A stretch of DNA of 64,000 nucleotides from Paenibacillus andongensis (GCF_025369935.1 NZ_CP104467.1:2735001-2799000); one strand, 5' to 3'; counted from the stretch's first letter, positions 33,707-42,713 are shown. The notes: generated by a model from the letters alone, not told the origin. Translations and numbers: made by a program.

Positions 33707-34258
33707 TTAAAAATTCAATACCTCTTTTAGATGTACATCCAGTTCGGATACAAATTGATCAACATTCGGATTTTTGACGACATCATAACAAGCGAAGCTT
33801 TTTAATGGTTGCATGCCAAGAAATTCCTGTACACGATGTAAATGACTTACTGCTTCTTCTAAGCTATTCCCTTTGAAAAACTGAGCTGGATCGTTAAATG
33901 CTTCTTTAGGTGCATTCCAAGTCGTCGAAAACATATATTTTTTGCCGGTTAATAATCCGCCTCTCCCATATAGATCGTTGCCCTTGAAAAATAATCCGTA
34001 AGCATAGACTTCGTCCATATAGGTTTTAAATAACCCTGGGACACTGAACCAGTAGATGGGTGTTTGGTAAATGATAATGTCAGCCCATAGAAATTTTTGT
34101 TGTTCTTCTTCGATGGAATATCCGTTTTGAATTATTGTTGTTTGGATATTGTTCTTTTCTTTTAAGAGACTCACTATGCTCTGCATCAATGTTTGATTCA
34201 ATTTTCCCGATGAAGAACCATATTTTTGGTGACCATTAATAATAAGTATGTTTTTCAT
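33707..34258 (-). CDS. MdaB-like NAD(P)H quinone oxidoreductase
   Basis: 183-residue flavodoxin-fold protein from the ATG at 34258, placed after GGAGGAGAAG; an upstream in-frame start would include the binding site itself. Motifs are LIINGHQKYGSSSGKLNQTL (FMN phosphate binding), YQTPIYWFSVPGLFKTYMDEV and the glycine-rich YGRGGLLTGKKYMFSTTWNAP, as in MdaB/KefF. It probably makes two-electron reductions of quinones with FAD/FMN and NADPH, protecting against redox cycling. It is divergent from an HxlR regulator, a common pairing for quinone sensing. Confidence 0.9.
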   Translation of the reverse strand: MKNILIINGHQKYGSSSGKLNQTLMQSIVSLLKEKNNIQTTIIQNGYSIEEEQQKFLWADIIIYQTPIYWFSVPGLFKTYMDEVYAYGLFFKGNDLYGRGGLLTGKKYMFSTTWNAPKEAFNDPAQFFKGNSLEEAVSHLHRVQEFLGMQPLKSFACYDVVKNPNVDQFVSELDVHLKEVLNF

Positions 34259-34422
34259 CTTCACGCTTCTCCTCCATAAGATCTCTATTTGCTTCACATC
34301 ACTATTATAAATAAAGTAAATTCATTTTGGGAAGTAGTGATTTTAAATTCATATAATTTCCGAAAAGTTACTATTGTGATATAATGGGATAAATCAATCG
34401 TTTTTTTATGGAGGATATTCGT

Positions 34423-34761
34423 ATGAGCGTTGTTGAACCTATCGAATTAACCAAAGGAACACCAGGCGTACCATGCCCCATTGCCAAAACACTTGACGTG
34501 ATTGGGACGAAATGGACCTTTTTAATTATTCGGGACCTTCTTATCGAAGGTACGCTGCGATTCAGCGACCTGCTGAAATCAATGGATGGCATTAGTCCAA
34601 AAACGCTCTCGCTCCGTCTTAAGGTGCTAGAGGAACATGGCGTAGTGGAAAGGAAAGTGTTTCCCGAAGTCCCCCCTCGCGTAGAATATACGTTAACGGA
34701 AAAAGGAAAGAATTTGGAACGCATTTTTGTTGAATTAAAGAGGTTTGGATTAAATTTGTAA
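34423..34761 (+). CDS. HxlR-family transcriptional regulator
   Basis: 112-residue winged-helix regulator from ATG 34423, with TGGAGGAT 7 nt upstream. The HxlR core is CPIAKTLDVIGTKWTFLIIRDLL, then SPKTLSLRLKVLEEHGVVER and the wing PPRVEYTLTEKG. Cys18 lies at the position of the sensing Cys in thiol-based HxlR regulators such as HypR and YodB. It is divergent from mdaB-like and SDR genes and probably represses them until quinones or electrophiles modify Cys18. A TATAAT box lies at 34380-34385. Confidence 0.92.
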   Translation: MSVVEPIELTKGTPGVPCPIAKTLDVIGTKWTFLIIRDLLIEGTLRFSDLLKSMDGISPKTLSLRLKVLEEHGVVERKVFPEVPPRVEYTLTEKGKNLERIFVELKRFGLNL

Positions 34762-34807
34762 AAGATTCAACAGGTTTGTGTTTGGTTATGGGTAATGTGG
34801 TAACCCA

Positions 34808-34877
34808 TGTTGTATTTCCTACAACAATACGCGCGCCTAAAGGCTATATTGCAACTTGAAGTTGCAGTTCGTATAAT
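34808..34877 (+). promoter_or_regulatory. Promoter with inverted repeats before the DUF2294 gene
   Basis: TTGCAA (34849-34854) and TATAAT (34872-34877) have 17-nt spacing. The spacer region holds the perfect TGCAACT-tg-AAGTTGCA repeat (34850-34866), partly over the -35. A perfect TGTTGTA-N5-TACAACA lies upstream (34808-34826). The rest of the 34762-35069 gap shows no gene. Confidence 0.5.
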
Positions 34878-35069
34878 AATTTGAGCCCATTTGCATCAAA
34901 AATTTGTAAGACATTCGGAAAATTGGATCATTTAGATGTGATGTAGGTGAATATTGCCCTTTTTTAGTAGGAAAGACGAACGATTCTCTTGATTAATTCT
35001 GAAATCCTATGTATTATTAAGATAGATTTTCATGCATATGGGTTGATAATTGATCTTGAAGGTGATTCC

Positions 35070-35417
35070 ATGCCACAACTAGATTCTAATGAATACAAGA
35101 AGAAGCTGTGTCACCTCTATAACGAAATCTCCAAAGAGTTGTTCGGGTTTGGCACAACACTGCTGAAGGTTTCCATTGATCAGAACATTATTACTTTTCA
35201 TGCTAAGCATCGCCGCTCACCACGTTCAACTGCATTAGAGGGCGAGGCGCCAACGCTCAAACACGAAGTCGATTTTTATATGTCCTCCATATACAAGAAG
35301 AGAATCCGGGAGAAGCTAGAGCAAGAACTTGGCTTATCCATGGATGCCGTATTAAGGGACTATGATCCGCCGACGCAATGGGCAATCACGAACATTATTC
35401 TTAAACAAACCGAATAG
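35070..35417 (+). CDS. DUF2294 (MpsC-like) domain protein
   Basis: 115 residues from ATG 35070 with GAAGGTGAT upstream. It matches the DUF2294 family: KKLCHLYNEISKELFGFGTTLLKVSID, then the C-terminal EVDFYMSSIYKKRIREKLEQELG. In staphylococci a related protein (MpsC) belongs to a Na+-translocating membrane-potential system, but most members are uncharacterised and occur alone, as here. No MpsA/B-like genes are nearby. A longer frame upstream (from about 34989) reads through the promoter leader and lacks a ribosome binding site. Confidence 0.8.
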   Translation: MPQLDSNEYKKKLCHLYNEISKELFGFGTTLLKVSIDQNIITFHAKHRRSPRSTALEGEAPTLKHEVDFYMSSIYKKRIREKLEQELGLSMDAVLRDYDPPTQWAITNIILKQTE

Positions 35418-35502
35418 TCTAGTCGACGGTGTTCTCTTTTGATTTATCTTAAGAGGAAACCACATGTATACCAATAGATGTCACTTTGCATTGTTTACAA
35501 TG

Positions 35503-35556
35503 AAGAGTGCTCTTGTTAGAAGCTTCTTTCTATCAAGGGTACTTTTCTTTTTTTTG
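35503..35556 (+). terminator. Terminator before the purine-salvage operon
   Basis: AAGAGTGCTCTTG (35503-35515) pairs over 13 positions, with G-U wobbles, to CAAGGGTACTTTT (35534-35546), followed by C and nine Ts. It ends the DUF2294 transcript or acts as a leader terminator; 117 bp of AT-rich leader follow it before the next gene. Confidence 0.7.
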
Positions 35557-35672
35557 TATAGCTGGATTTTGGGTGAAAGCGCATAGATCTGGGGTCTTGA
35601 AGAATACTAGTAAAAATTTGACAGGGGATTCACGCATTACAATCATACATGAAAAACTTGGGAGGACGATGA

Positions 35673-36785
35673 ATGATGAAACAAAAAATGGTTCGTGGTT
35701 TAATTTCTTTATCTGTAGTAGGACTAGCCTTAACAGGTTGCGGCACAGCGCCTGCGAAGGACCAGGGCAATACAAGTGGAGCTACAACAGCGCCCACAGC
35801 AGCAGCCACAGCGGCATCCAAAGGGGAACCTACAACGTTAGTCATTTCCACCTGGGGGTTTTCCGATGATTTCTTCAAGAAAGAAGTGTACGCGCCGTTT
35901 GAGAAAGCGCATAACGCTAAGATTGTTCTGGAAATAGGCAATAACGCAGAACGTTTGAACAAAGTGAAACAAGGCAGTTCGAGTGTGGATCTCATTTATT
36001 TATCTGACTATTACGCACAACAAGGAATTGAAGCGGGACTTTTCGATAAAATCGATCGCAGCCGCATTCCGAATTTGAAAGACATCTATGATTTGGCTAA
36101 GGCGCCGCTGGGTGAAGATTACGGTCCTGCGTACACCGTAGGTCGACTGGGAATTGCCTACAATCCGAAAGCAACCACCAAAGAGATCAAGTCATGGAGC
36201 GATCTCTGGAGTCCAGAGCTTTCCAAGAAGCTGACACTTCCTAACATCACGTCAACAACAGGTCCAATGGTCTTGGATGCAGCATCTGTGGTCGCTGGTA
36301 ACACGACCTTTAATGAGGATCAAGCTTTCGCAAAGGTTAAGGAAGTAAATAAAGGCGTCGTTAAATACTACGGCCAAACGTCCGAATTCGTTAACATGTT
36401 CTCTCAAGGGGAAATTGCAGCTGGACCTATCATGGAAATGTATGTGAAGGATTTGAAAGCGGCTGTGCCAGAAACGAAGTTCGTCTCCCCGCAAGAAGGA
36501 GCTTATGCCGTTATGAACACGGTGAACGTGATTAAAGGAAGTAAAAATAAGCAGTTGGCGGAAGATTTCATCAACTGGCATTTGAGCAAGGAAGTACAAG
36601 AGAAATCAGCCAAAGCGAAAGTAGATTCACCTGTAAACACGACACTTCAGCTTTCGCCTGAAGAAGCTACGGGGATTACTTATGGAGCAGATGTTGTGAG
36701 TAAACTTCGCAAATTGGACATGAAATTCGTCAATCAGAATCTCAAAGCATGGATTGCCCGTTGGAATAAGGAAGTTACTCAATAA
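35673..36785 (+). CDS. PotD/FbpA-type ABC substrate-binding lipoprotein
   Basis: 370 residues; lipobox LTGC (Cys23), an Ala/Thr linker, then the SBP_bac_8 type fold (TTLVISTWGFSDDFFKKEVYAPFEKAHNAKIVLEIG, SDLWSPELSKKLTLPN, SKNKQLAEDFINW). PotD relatives bind polyamines, others bind thiamine or phosphonates. It is the first gene of a six-gene operon with a nucleoside hydrolase and adenine deaminase. A nucleoside, nucleobase or related ligand is therefore likely, though unproven. GGGAGGACG precedes ATG 35673. Confidence 0.88.
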   Translation: MMKQKMVRGLISLSVVGLALTGCGTAPAKDQGNTSGATTAPTAAATAASKGEPTTLVISTWGFSDDFFKKEVYAPFEKAHNAKIVLEIGNNAERLNKVKQGSSSVDLIYLSDYYAQQGIEAGLFDKIDRSRIPNLKDIYDLAKAPLGEDYGPAYTVGRLGIAYNPKATTKEIKSWSDLWSPELSKKLTLPNITSTTGPMVLDAASVVAGNTTFNEDQAFAKVKEVNKGVVKYYGQTSEFVNMFSQGEIAAGPIMEMYVKDLKAAVPETKFVSPQEGAYAVMNTVNVIKGSKNKQLAEDFINWHLSKEVQEKSAKAKVDSPVNTTLQLSPEEATGITYGADVVSKLRKLDMKFVNQNLKAWIARWNKEVTQ

Positions 36786-36793
36786 ATAAAACC

Positions 36794-36827
36794 AATCAAG
36801 GGTATATGCGAATATACCCTTGATTGC
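36794..36827 (+). other. Perfect 15-bp intercistronic hairpin
   Basis: CAATCAAGGGTATAT (36794-36808) pairs without mismatch with 36813-36827 across a GCGA (GNRA) tetraloop. No T-run follows, so an mRNA-stabilising or attenuating role between the binding-protein and downstream genes is more likely than a strong terminator. Confidence 0.75.
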
Positions 36828-36856
36828 TTCACTAGGACTTTAAAGGGGGCTTAGTC

Positions 36857-37789
36857 ATGAAAAAGAAGGTCATCCTAGATGTAGACACGGGTGTGGATGA
36901 TGCGTTAGGTATTCTGTTAGCCGTCCGCAGTGGAGAGATGGATGTGCTAGGAATTACAACCGTGAATGGCAATGTTTCTCTGGACCAAGCAACCAAGAAT
37001 ACATGTAAAATCGTCCAATTGCTTGGAATGGAAGAGAAGATTCCAGTCGTTAAAGGGGCAGACAAACCTTTGATGCGAGCTACACACTTTGAGCATCATG
37101 TTCACGGCAATGATGGGCTTGGCGGCGCTTTAAGCGATATGCCGGTTCATATGAAGCCAACGGCTGGACATGCTTCCGATTTTATCGTGGAACAAGTGCG
37201 GAAGCACGTGGGAGAAGTAACTTTGGTTATGACTGCGCCGCTAACGAATCTGGCTTTGGCGGTTATGAAGCATCCTGATCTGATACATCAGGTCAAAGAA
37301 GTGATTGTGATGGGGGGCGTAGTTCAAGGCTTCGGTAATGTAACGCCCACGGCAGAGTACAATATGTATGTCGATCCGGAAGCCGCAAAGATCGTTTTCC
37401 AAGCAGGTTTTCCATCCTTAACCCTTGTTGGGTTGGATGTGACGCGTAAAGCGCTGCTGACCGATGAACATATCCGCGAGCTCGGTGATTCTCCAATAGC
37501 TCGTTATGTTCAGGAAAGCACCGCGAATTATATGAAGCGTTACTATGAACGTAATGGGGTTCGGGCCTGTGCGCTTCACGATCCACTTGCTGTCGGTGTG
37601 GCTTTGAATAAACAGCTGGTCACAACACGCCATTATTACGTTGATGTTGAAACTCGCAGTGAGCTGTGCGACGGACAAACCGTATGCGATTTCCAAAACC
37701 GCTTGTCCAAAGAGGCGAATGTTCATGTATGTACGGAAGTATCGGCTGACGAATTCCTTCAGCTTTTTATAAAAGCACTGCGTGCCTAG
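36857..37789 (+). CDS. Inosine/uridine-preferring nucleoside hydrolase
   Basis: 310 residues. The calcium-binding Asp cluster is DVDTGVDDALG (residues 8-18; the usual form is DTDPGxDD), followed by TTVNGN, HGNDGLGG, MGGVVQGFGNVTPTAEYNMYVDPEAA and the C-terminal HDPLAV. It hydrolyses the N-glycosidic bond of ribonucleosides to base plus ribose in the cytoplasm. Placed between the binding protein and permeases of an importer, it points to nucleoside uptake. Free adenine would then feed the deaminase at the operon's end, and ribose the rbs pathway. Confidence 0.92.
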   Translation: MKKKVILDVDTGVDDALGILLAVRSGEMDVLGITTVNGNVSLDQATKNTCKIVQLLGMEEKIPVVKGADKPLMRATHFEHHVHGNDGLGGALSDMPVHMKPTAGHASDFIVEQVRKHVGEVTLVMTAPLTNLALAVMKHPDLIHQVKEVIVMGGVVQGFGNVTPTAEYNMYVDPEAAKIVFQAGFPSLTLVGLDVTRKALLTDEHIRELGDSPIARYVQESTANYMKRYYERNGVRACALHDPLAVGVALNKQLVTTRHYYVDVETRSELCDGQTVCDFQNRLSKEANVHVCTEVSADEFLQLFIKALRA

Positions 37790-37816
37790 CGAACCCAGGA
37801 ACAGGAGTAAAGCTAC

Positions 37817-38638
37817 ATGAAAAAAAAGTTCTTATTTTTATTATTGCTACCGGGACTACTGTTCCTGACGATTTTCATGGTGGTACCGATTCTACTCACG
37901 ATAGGTTCAACCTTTTTCGATAAAGGGGCATTTACACTTGGAGGGTACTTAAATTTCTTTAAAGACCCTTATTTTCTCAAAATCGTCTGGACGACGCTGC
38001 GTGTCAGCTTGGTAACTACCCTATGTTGCATTTTGCTTGGATTCCCTGTAGCTTACTTTATCTCCAAACAGAGTCCGAGACAAAAGGCGATCTTACTTGC
38101 ATTGGCTATTTTCCCGCTGCTTACGAGCTCGGTTGTCAGGTCTTTCAGTTGGATGATTATTTTAGGTAAAAAAGGGCTGCTCAATAATGCCCTGATGGCC
38201 ATTGGTCTCATCCAAGAGCCTCTTGATATTTTGTACACGCCTGCCGCGATGATGATTGGTCTTCTCCATTTGTTTCTTCCGCTCATCATTATTACGTTGG
38301 TCGGTGTTCTTGAGAATATAGATCCGGATCTGATCAAAGCGGCGGAGAGCTTGGGAGCTAACCGATTTACGGCTTTCGTCAAGGTCATCGTGCCGCTTAG
38401 TGTACCCGGATTAATTATAGGCAGTATCCTTGTTTTTGTCGGAAGCCTGACAGCTTACACGACACCGGCTTTGCTCGGAGGCAAGCAGCGGGTCATTTCC
38501 ACATTCCTCTATCAGAATGCGATTACACTGAACGATTGGTATCTCGCCTCCGTCATTGCCGTGATTATGATCGTGATCACCTTTGTGGTTATTGCGCTTA
38601 TGAACAAACTGGCTACTAAATTAAATCCGAAGGGGTAG
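37817..38638 (+). CDS. PotB-type ABC permease
   Basis: 273-residue integral membrane protein; the first helix is LLLPGLLFLTIFMVVPILLTIGSTF. The EAA loop is AAESLGANRFTAFVKVIVPLSVPG, and the PotB-like LSVPGLIIGSILVFVGSLTAYTTPALLGG follows. It pairs with the next permease. ATG 37817 has AGGAG upstream. Confidence 0.92.
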   Translation: MKKKFLFLLLLPGLLFLTIFMVVPILLTIGSTFFDKGAFTLGGYLNFFKDPYFLKIVWTTLRVSLVTTLCCILLGFPVAYFISKQSPRQKAILLALAIFPLLTSSVVRSFSWMIILGKKGLLNNALMAIGLIQEPLDILYTPAAMMIGLLHLFLPLIIITLVGVLENIDPDLIKAAESLGANRFTAFVKVIVPLSVPGLIIGSILVFVGSLTAYTTPALLGGKQRVISTFLYQNAITLNDWYLASVIAVIMIVITFVVIALMNKLATKLNPKG

Positions 38639-38642
38639 AAGT

Positions 38643-39431
38643 ATGCGGGAGAAGAATCGAGGACTGGCCTTATTTACGCTTCTTGTCTATATGTTCTTGC
38701 TCGGGCCGCTCGTCATTATTGCATTTGCTTCATTTGAGCCGGGGAGTGTATTGAAATTCCCACCGACAGGATTTTCATTGAAATGGTACCGCAACATTTT
38801 GGAAGTCAAGATGTTCATGACGACCGCGGGTACCTCGGTTATCGTATCGATGATCGGTAATTTGTTTGCCCTACTGCTTGGTATCCCAGCAGCTTATGCG
38901 TTAAGCCGGTTTGAGTTTAAGGGAAAAGGAGCGCTTAACGCGATTTTTATTTCCCCTGTACTTATTCCGGGTATCGTGCTTGGGTTTACGATGCTCAAGT
39001 ATCTTATCGTCACCTATCACCTGCCGATCTATGCAGCATTGCTGATTGGACATACCGTGATTATGCTTCCTTTTATTATCCGCGTTATTGCATCAAGCTT
39101 ATCGAATTTCGATTTTGCGATTGAGGAAGCCGCGTTAAGTCTTGGCGCCGGTCAGCTTAAAACCTTTTTCAAAGTCGTCCTACCGAACATCAAGTCCGGT
39201 ATTATCGCGGCCATTCTTATTGCATTTTTAGAATCATTCAATAATGTCGACATCTCGGTCTTTATGACGGGTCCCGGGGTCAGTACACTGCCAATTCAGA
39301 TGCTGACGTATGTGGAGAATCATTTTGACCCTACTATTGCCGCTATTTCTGTTTTACTCATGCTCTTCACTGCCGTACTTATGTTCATCATTGAACGGTT
39401 AATGGGTTTATCCTATTTCACCAAACGATAA
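38643..39431 (+). CDS. PotC-type ABC permease
   Basis: 262-residue integral membrane protein with GFSLKWYRNIL, IPAAYALSRFEFKGK and the EAA loop IEEAALSLGAGQLKTFFKVVLPNIKSG, as in PotC. It starts 4 bp after the PotB-like gene, so translation is probably coupled. Confidence 0.92.
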   Translation: MREKNRGLALFTLLVYMFLLGPLVIIAFASFEPGSVLKFPPTGFSLKWYRNILEVKMFMTTAGTSVIVSMIGNLFALLLGIPAAYALSRFEFKGKGALNAIFISPVLIPGIVLGFTMLKYLIVTYHLPIYAALLIGHTVIMLPFIIRVIASSLSNFDFAIEEAALSLGAGQLKTFFKVVLPNIKSGIIAAILIAFLESFNNVDISVFMTGPGVSTLPIQMLTYVENHFDPTIAAISVLLMLFTAVLMFIIERLMGLSYFTKR

Positions 39432-39446
39432 CGGAGGCTTTCATCC

Positions 39447-40508
39447 ATGGCATTGCTATCACTGGAAAATATTTCGGTTGCCTATGACCAGCAATATATT
39501 CTGCAGGACTTCAACCTCAGTGTTGAAAAAGGAAGTCTGATCTCACTGCTCGGTCCAAGTGGATGCGGGAAAACGACGACTTTGCGGCTAATTGCGGGAT
39601 TTATCGAGGCAAGGGCGGGCAAATTTTCACTAAACGGAAAAGATTATACGCACGTCCCCGTCAACAAACGGAACTTCGGATTCGTGTTTCAAAGCTATGC
39701 TTTGTTTCCGCACTTATCCATTTATGATAATGTCGCTTTCGGTCTGCGTCTTCGGAAAGTAAGCGGGGCAGAGATCGATCGGCGGGTCCGGAACATTCTG
39801 GATATCGTAAGCTTGTCCGGCTTCGAAAAGCGGTTTCCGAAGGAGCTATCTGGCGGCCAAAGACAGCGGGTTGCTATTGCCAGAGCGCTTGTGATCGAGC
39901 CGGAACTGCTGCTATTTGACGAACCGCTAAGCAATTTGGACGCTAATTTGCGTATTAACATGCGGGTGGAGATCCGCCGCATCCAGCAGGAGCTTGGTAT
40001 TACTACGGTCTATGTATCGCATGATCAGGAAGAGTGCTTCTCCATCTCCGATCAAGTTGCGATTATGAATAAAGGCATCATTGAACAGCTTGGTGCACCA
40101 GCGGCGATATTTAAATATCCAAAAACGGAGTTTGTGGCTCGGTTTATTGGATTTACGAATTTTATTACCTTCGATTCAAGGTTCGATGGAAATGAAGAGA
40201 TTGCGTTGAAGGTGAAAGACTATATGTTCGCCGTTACGAAGCATGCCAGTAAAGGAGAACAGGTGGGCAAGCAAGGCGCTATTCGTCCGGATGATGTTGT
40301 GATTGGCATGCCTGATGAAATTGAGGCAGGAACGAATCGTTTGACAGGTCGTGTCAAAGTCAGTACTTTCCTTGGAAGAAGCTATCAATACGTTGTCGAG
40401 ACGGAGCTGGGGAATTTCACAGTGAATAAAGAAATGGAACTTCCTTACCAGAATGGTCAAGAGGTCCGGCTTCTTTTTCCTAGCGAGAAATTAGTTCTAG
40501 TGGAGTAA
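39447..40508 (+). CDS. PotA-type ABC ATPase
   Basis: 353 residues. Walker A GPSGCGKTTTLR, signature LSGGQRQRVAIARALV, Walker B LLLFDEPLSNLDANLR, H-loop VYVSHDQEE, then a C-terminal TOBE-like domain (~280-353). This importer thus carries its own ATPase, unlike the sugar systems in the window. CGGAGG precedes ATG 39447. Confidence 0.94.
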   Translation: MALLSLENISVAYDQQYILQDFNLSVEKGSLISLLGPSGCGKTTTLRLIAGFIEARAGKFSLNGKDYTHVPVNKRNFGFVFQSYALFPHLSIYDNVAFGLRLRKVSGAEIDRRVRNILDIVSLSGFEKRFPKELSGGQRQRVAIARALVIEPELLLFDEPLSNLDANLRINMRVEIRRIQQELGITTVYVSHDQEECFSISDQVAIMNKGIIEQLGAPAAIFKYPKTEFVARFIGFTNFITFDSRFDGNEEIALKVKDYMFAVTKHASKGEQVGKQGAIRPDDVVIGMPDEIEAGTNRLTGRVKVSTFLGRSYQYVVETELGNFTVNKEMELPYQNGQEVRLLFPSEKLVLVE

Positions 40509-40529
40509 TGTACCTGGAGGCGAAGGCAG

Positions 40530-42242
40530 ATGCGTGTAGATTTACTGATTGAAAATGTCCGAATTTATAATAGTTATTTTAAAACATTCATCCAAGGCAA
40601 TGCGGCGATCTTGGATGGAAGGTTTCTATATATCGGAGGACGGGCTGCCGATAGCTTCGAAGCGGCTGAGCACTTGGACGGACAAGGACGTTATATGATT
40701 CCCGGCCTTATTGATATCCATTTGCATATCGAAAGCACGATGGTCACGCCGGAGACGTTCTCTTACGGACTCATTCGTAACGGTGTTACAACCATCGTTC
40801 CAGAACCTCATGAGATCGCCAACGTCTTCGGACTTGACGGGGTGAAGGAATTCATTAAAGCTAGCAAGCATTGTGTTGCTGACATGTTTTATGCCATCCC
40901 GAGCTCGGTTCCTGCCACTTCAATGGAAACGACCGGAGGCGCGATTGAAATCGAGGATTTGGACGAGCTGCTTCGTACAGAACGCATCATTTGTTTAGGC
41001 GAAATCATGAACTACGTAGATGTGATAACAGATCCTGATTGCAAAACGAACCACATCTTAAATCATATCCGCACTCATTATCCTCACCTCATTATTGAAG
41101 GACACGTGCCGAAATTATTGGATCTGGACTTGCATCGAATGATCTATAGCGGTGTAGATTCCGATCACACGCATCAATCGATCGAGGGGATGGAAGCTCG
41201 GATCGCTGCAGGGATGTTTATTGAAATTCAAGAAAAATCGATGACGCCTGAAGTGATGGCGTATTTGATGGAGCATGAGGTATCTGAGCACTTTTGCTTT
41301 GTTACCGATGATGTGATGGCTGATTCCTTTGAGCGTCGAGGGCACTTGAATCACCTTGTTCGCAAAGCGATAGGCATGGGCATGAAGCCTGAGCAGGCGA
41401 TTTATGCCAGTACGCTTTCGCCAGCCAAAAGAATGCGGATGTATGATCGCGGCGTAATTGCGCCCGGTAAAATTGGTGATTTTCAACTGATCTCCGATCT
41501 GGAGCAGCTGACAATCGATCAAGTATACAAGCATGGCCGCAAGGTCTATGATGCTCGCGAGCCATACAAGCCAACTGTCCATGCACCAGCCTTTCCAGCA
41601 CACTACTATCAAAGCGTTCATATGTCGCCTTTAACAGAAGCGGACTTCACCGTGAACACAGAAGCAGCGGATGGCCGGTATGCCTGCCGAACCATGATGG
41701 TGAAGGATGGCTCCACGTTTACAGAAGAGCATCAGGTCGATGTAGATGTTCGTCAAGGAAAGCTTAACTGGTCGGAGAGCGGCTATGGACTCATTGCTAC
41801 GTTTGAACGCTACGGGAAAAACGGGAATCGCGCTTATGGTTTAATCGGCGGGGATACGATCAAGCGTGGAGCCATAGCAACGACGTATTCTCACGATAAC
41901 CATAACATGCTTGTTGTGGGGCATAATCCAGTCGATATGATGATCGCTGCTAATGAGGTCATCAAGAATCAAGGGGGCTTCAGCGTAGTTGAGAATGGCG
42001 AGGTGATCGCTAATCTTGAGCTGCCTGTCGGCGGTATTTTAACGGAAGTCCCTTTGGAGCAAGTCGCCAAGGAAGTTGAGCAGCTGCGCAAGGCCATGGA
42101 ATCGTTAGGCTACTGCCATTATAACCCGATTATGTCCATCAGCACGCATTCTTTACCCGTTAGTCCTGCGTTGAAAATAACGGATTACGGTTTAATTGAT
42201 GTAAATGAAGGGAAAGTTGTGCCTTTAATCATACACAGCTGA
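40530..42242 (+). CDS. ade: Adenine deaminase
   Basis: 570-residue amidohydrolase that converts adenine to hypoxanthine and ammonia. The metal site begins with PGLIDIHLHIESTMVTPETF, then EPHEIANVFG, GEIMNY, EGHVPKL, SDHTHQS and FVTDDV. The C-terminal Ade domain includes RYGKNGNRAYGLIGG, SHDNHNMLVVG and PVGGILTE. The length fits the family (570-600). It closes the nucleoside operon and gives a route from adenosine via adenine to hypoxanthine. GGAGG precedes ATG 40530. Confidence 0.95.
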   Translation: MRVDLLIENVRIYNSYFKTFIQGNAAILDGRFLYIGGRAADSFEAAEHLDGQGRYMIPGLIDIHLHIESTMVTPETFSYGLIRNGVTTIVPEPHEIANVFGLDGVKEFIKASKHCVADMFYAIPSSVPATSMETTGGAIEIEDLDELLRTERIICLGEIMNYVDVITDPDCKTNHILNHIRTHYPHLIIEGHVPKLLDLDLHRMIYSGVDSDHTHQSIEGMEARIAAGMFIEIQEKSMTPEVMAYLMEHEVSEHFCFVTDDVMADSFERRGHLNHLVRKAIGMGMKPEQAIYASTLSPAKRMRMYDRGVIAPGKIGDFQLISDLEQLTIDQVYKHGRKVYDAREPYKPTVHAPAFPAHYYQSVHMSPLTEADFTVNTEAADGRYACRTMMVKDGSTFTEEHQVDVDVRQGKLNWSESGYGLIATFERYGKNGNRAYGLIGGDTIKRGAIATTYSHDNHNMLVVGHNPVDMMIAANEVIKNQGGFSVVENGEVIANLELPVGGILTEVPLEQVAKEVEQLRKAMESLGYCHYNPIMSISTHSLPVSPALKITDYGLIDVNEGKVVPLIIHS

Positions 42243-42301
42243 GCTTTCGCCGATTCAAGGTGGAGGCTAATGGAACTCATGGAATAAGGGGCTGATCTAA
42301 A

Positions 42302-42339
42302 AAGTAGATAAATCTACTTGAGGAAAGCCTCTTTTTTTT
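42302..42339 (+). terminator. Terminator of the nucleoside/adenine operon
   Basis: AAGTAGAT (42302-42309) with ATCTACTT (42312-42319), immediately followed by a second small stem GAGG/CCTC (42320-42331) and eight Ts. A third hairpin ACCTGC/GCAGG lies at 42347-42363. Confidence 0.8.
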
Positions 42340-42451
42340 GAGGTAAACCTGCATAATGGCAGGCTTTTCCATTTTTCAAACGGTTTTAGAAAAAATATCT
42401 GCACTTTCGCAGTAATTGTGGGCTGTTTTTATAATACTTTAGAACTATATA

Positions 42452-42480
42452 TTGTGTTGTTATTTATAGTCCATTATAAT
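42452..42480 (+). promoter_or_regulatory. Candidate promoter of the riboswitch transcript
   Basis: TTGTGT (42452-42457) and a perfect TATAAT (42475-42480) with 17-nt spacing. The transcript would start about 25-30 nt before the riboswitch aptamer. Confidence 0.5.
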
Positions 42481-42513
42481 CAAATGAGATAAATACAAAT
42501 ACATATAAGAATA

Positions 42514-42597
42514 CCGTTAAAGGCAAACCCGCAGAAATCCGGGGACGCAAAACTAAAGGGGCTATAGGGCAATGCGCCACGCCAGCCAGTTGCTGTA
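42514..42597 (+). ncRNA. c-di-GMP-I (GEMM) riboswitch
   Basis: The GEMM-I signature is visible: GGCAAACC (42522-42529), GGGACGCAAAACTA (42542-42555), a P3 stem with GGGC and ATGCGCC, then CCAGCCAGTTGC (42582-42593). It binds c-di-GMP and controls the downstream gene through the terminator at 42602-42637. The aptamer call comes from the conserved core; whether ligand turns the gene on or off is not decided here. The downstream gene is itself a c-di-GMP synthesis/breakdown protein. Confidence 0.87.
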
Positions 42598-42601
42598 AAA
42601 G

Positions 42602-42637
42602 AAAACCACATCTCTCTTAAGTTGATGTGGTTTTTTT
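42602..42637 (+). terminator. Expression-platform terminator of the riboswitch
   Basis: AAAACCACATC (42602-42612) pairs perfectly with GATGTGGTTTT (42624-42634), running into more Ts. It lies 5 nt after the aptamer core and 76 nt before the gene start. Confidence 0.88.
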
Positions 42638-42713
42638 GAACGGAGATCATAGGCAGCTATTCAACCTAAAGACTATTGCACAAAGAAATTCATCATTGGA
42701 GGTTGATGTTGCC

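Noticed and set aside
35418..35672. Possible purine riboswitch before the nucleoside/adenine operon
   Set aside because: The conserved purine aptamer core was looked for and not seen; only a terminator and AT-rich leader are present.
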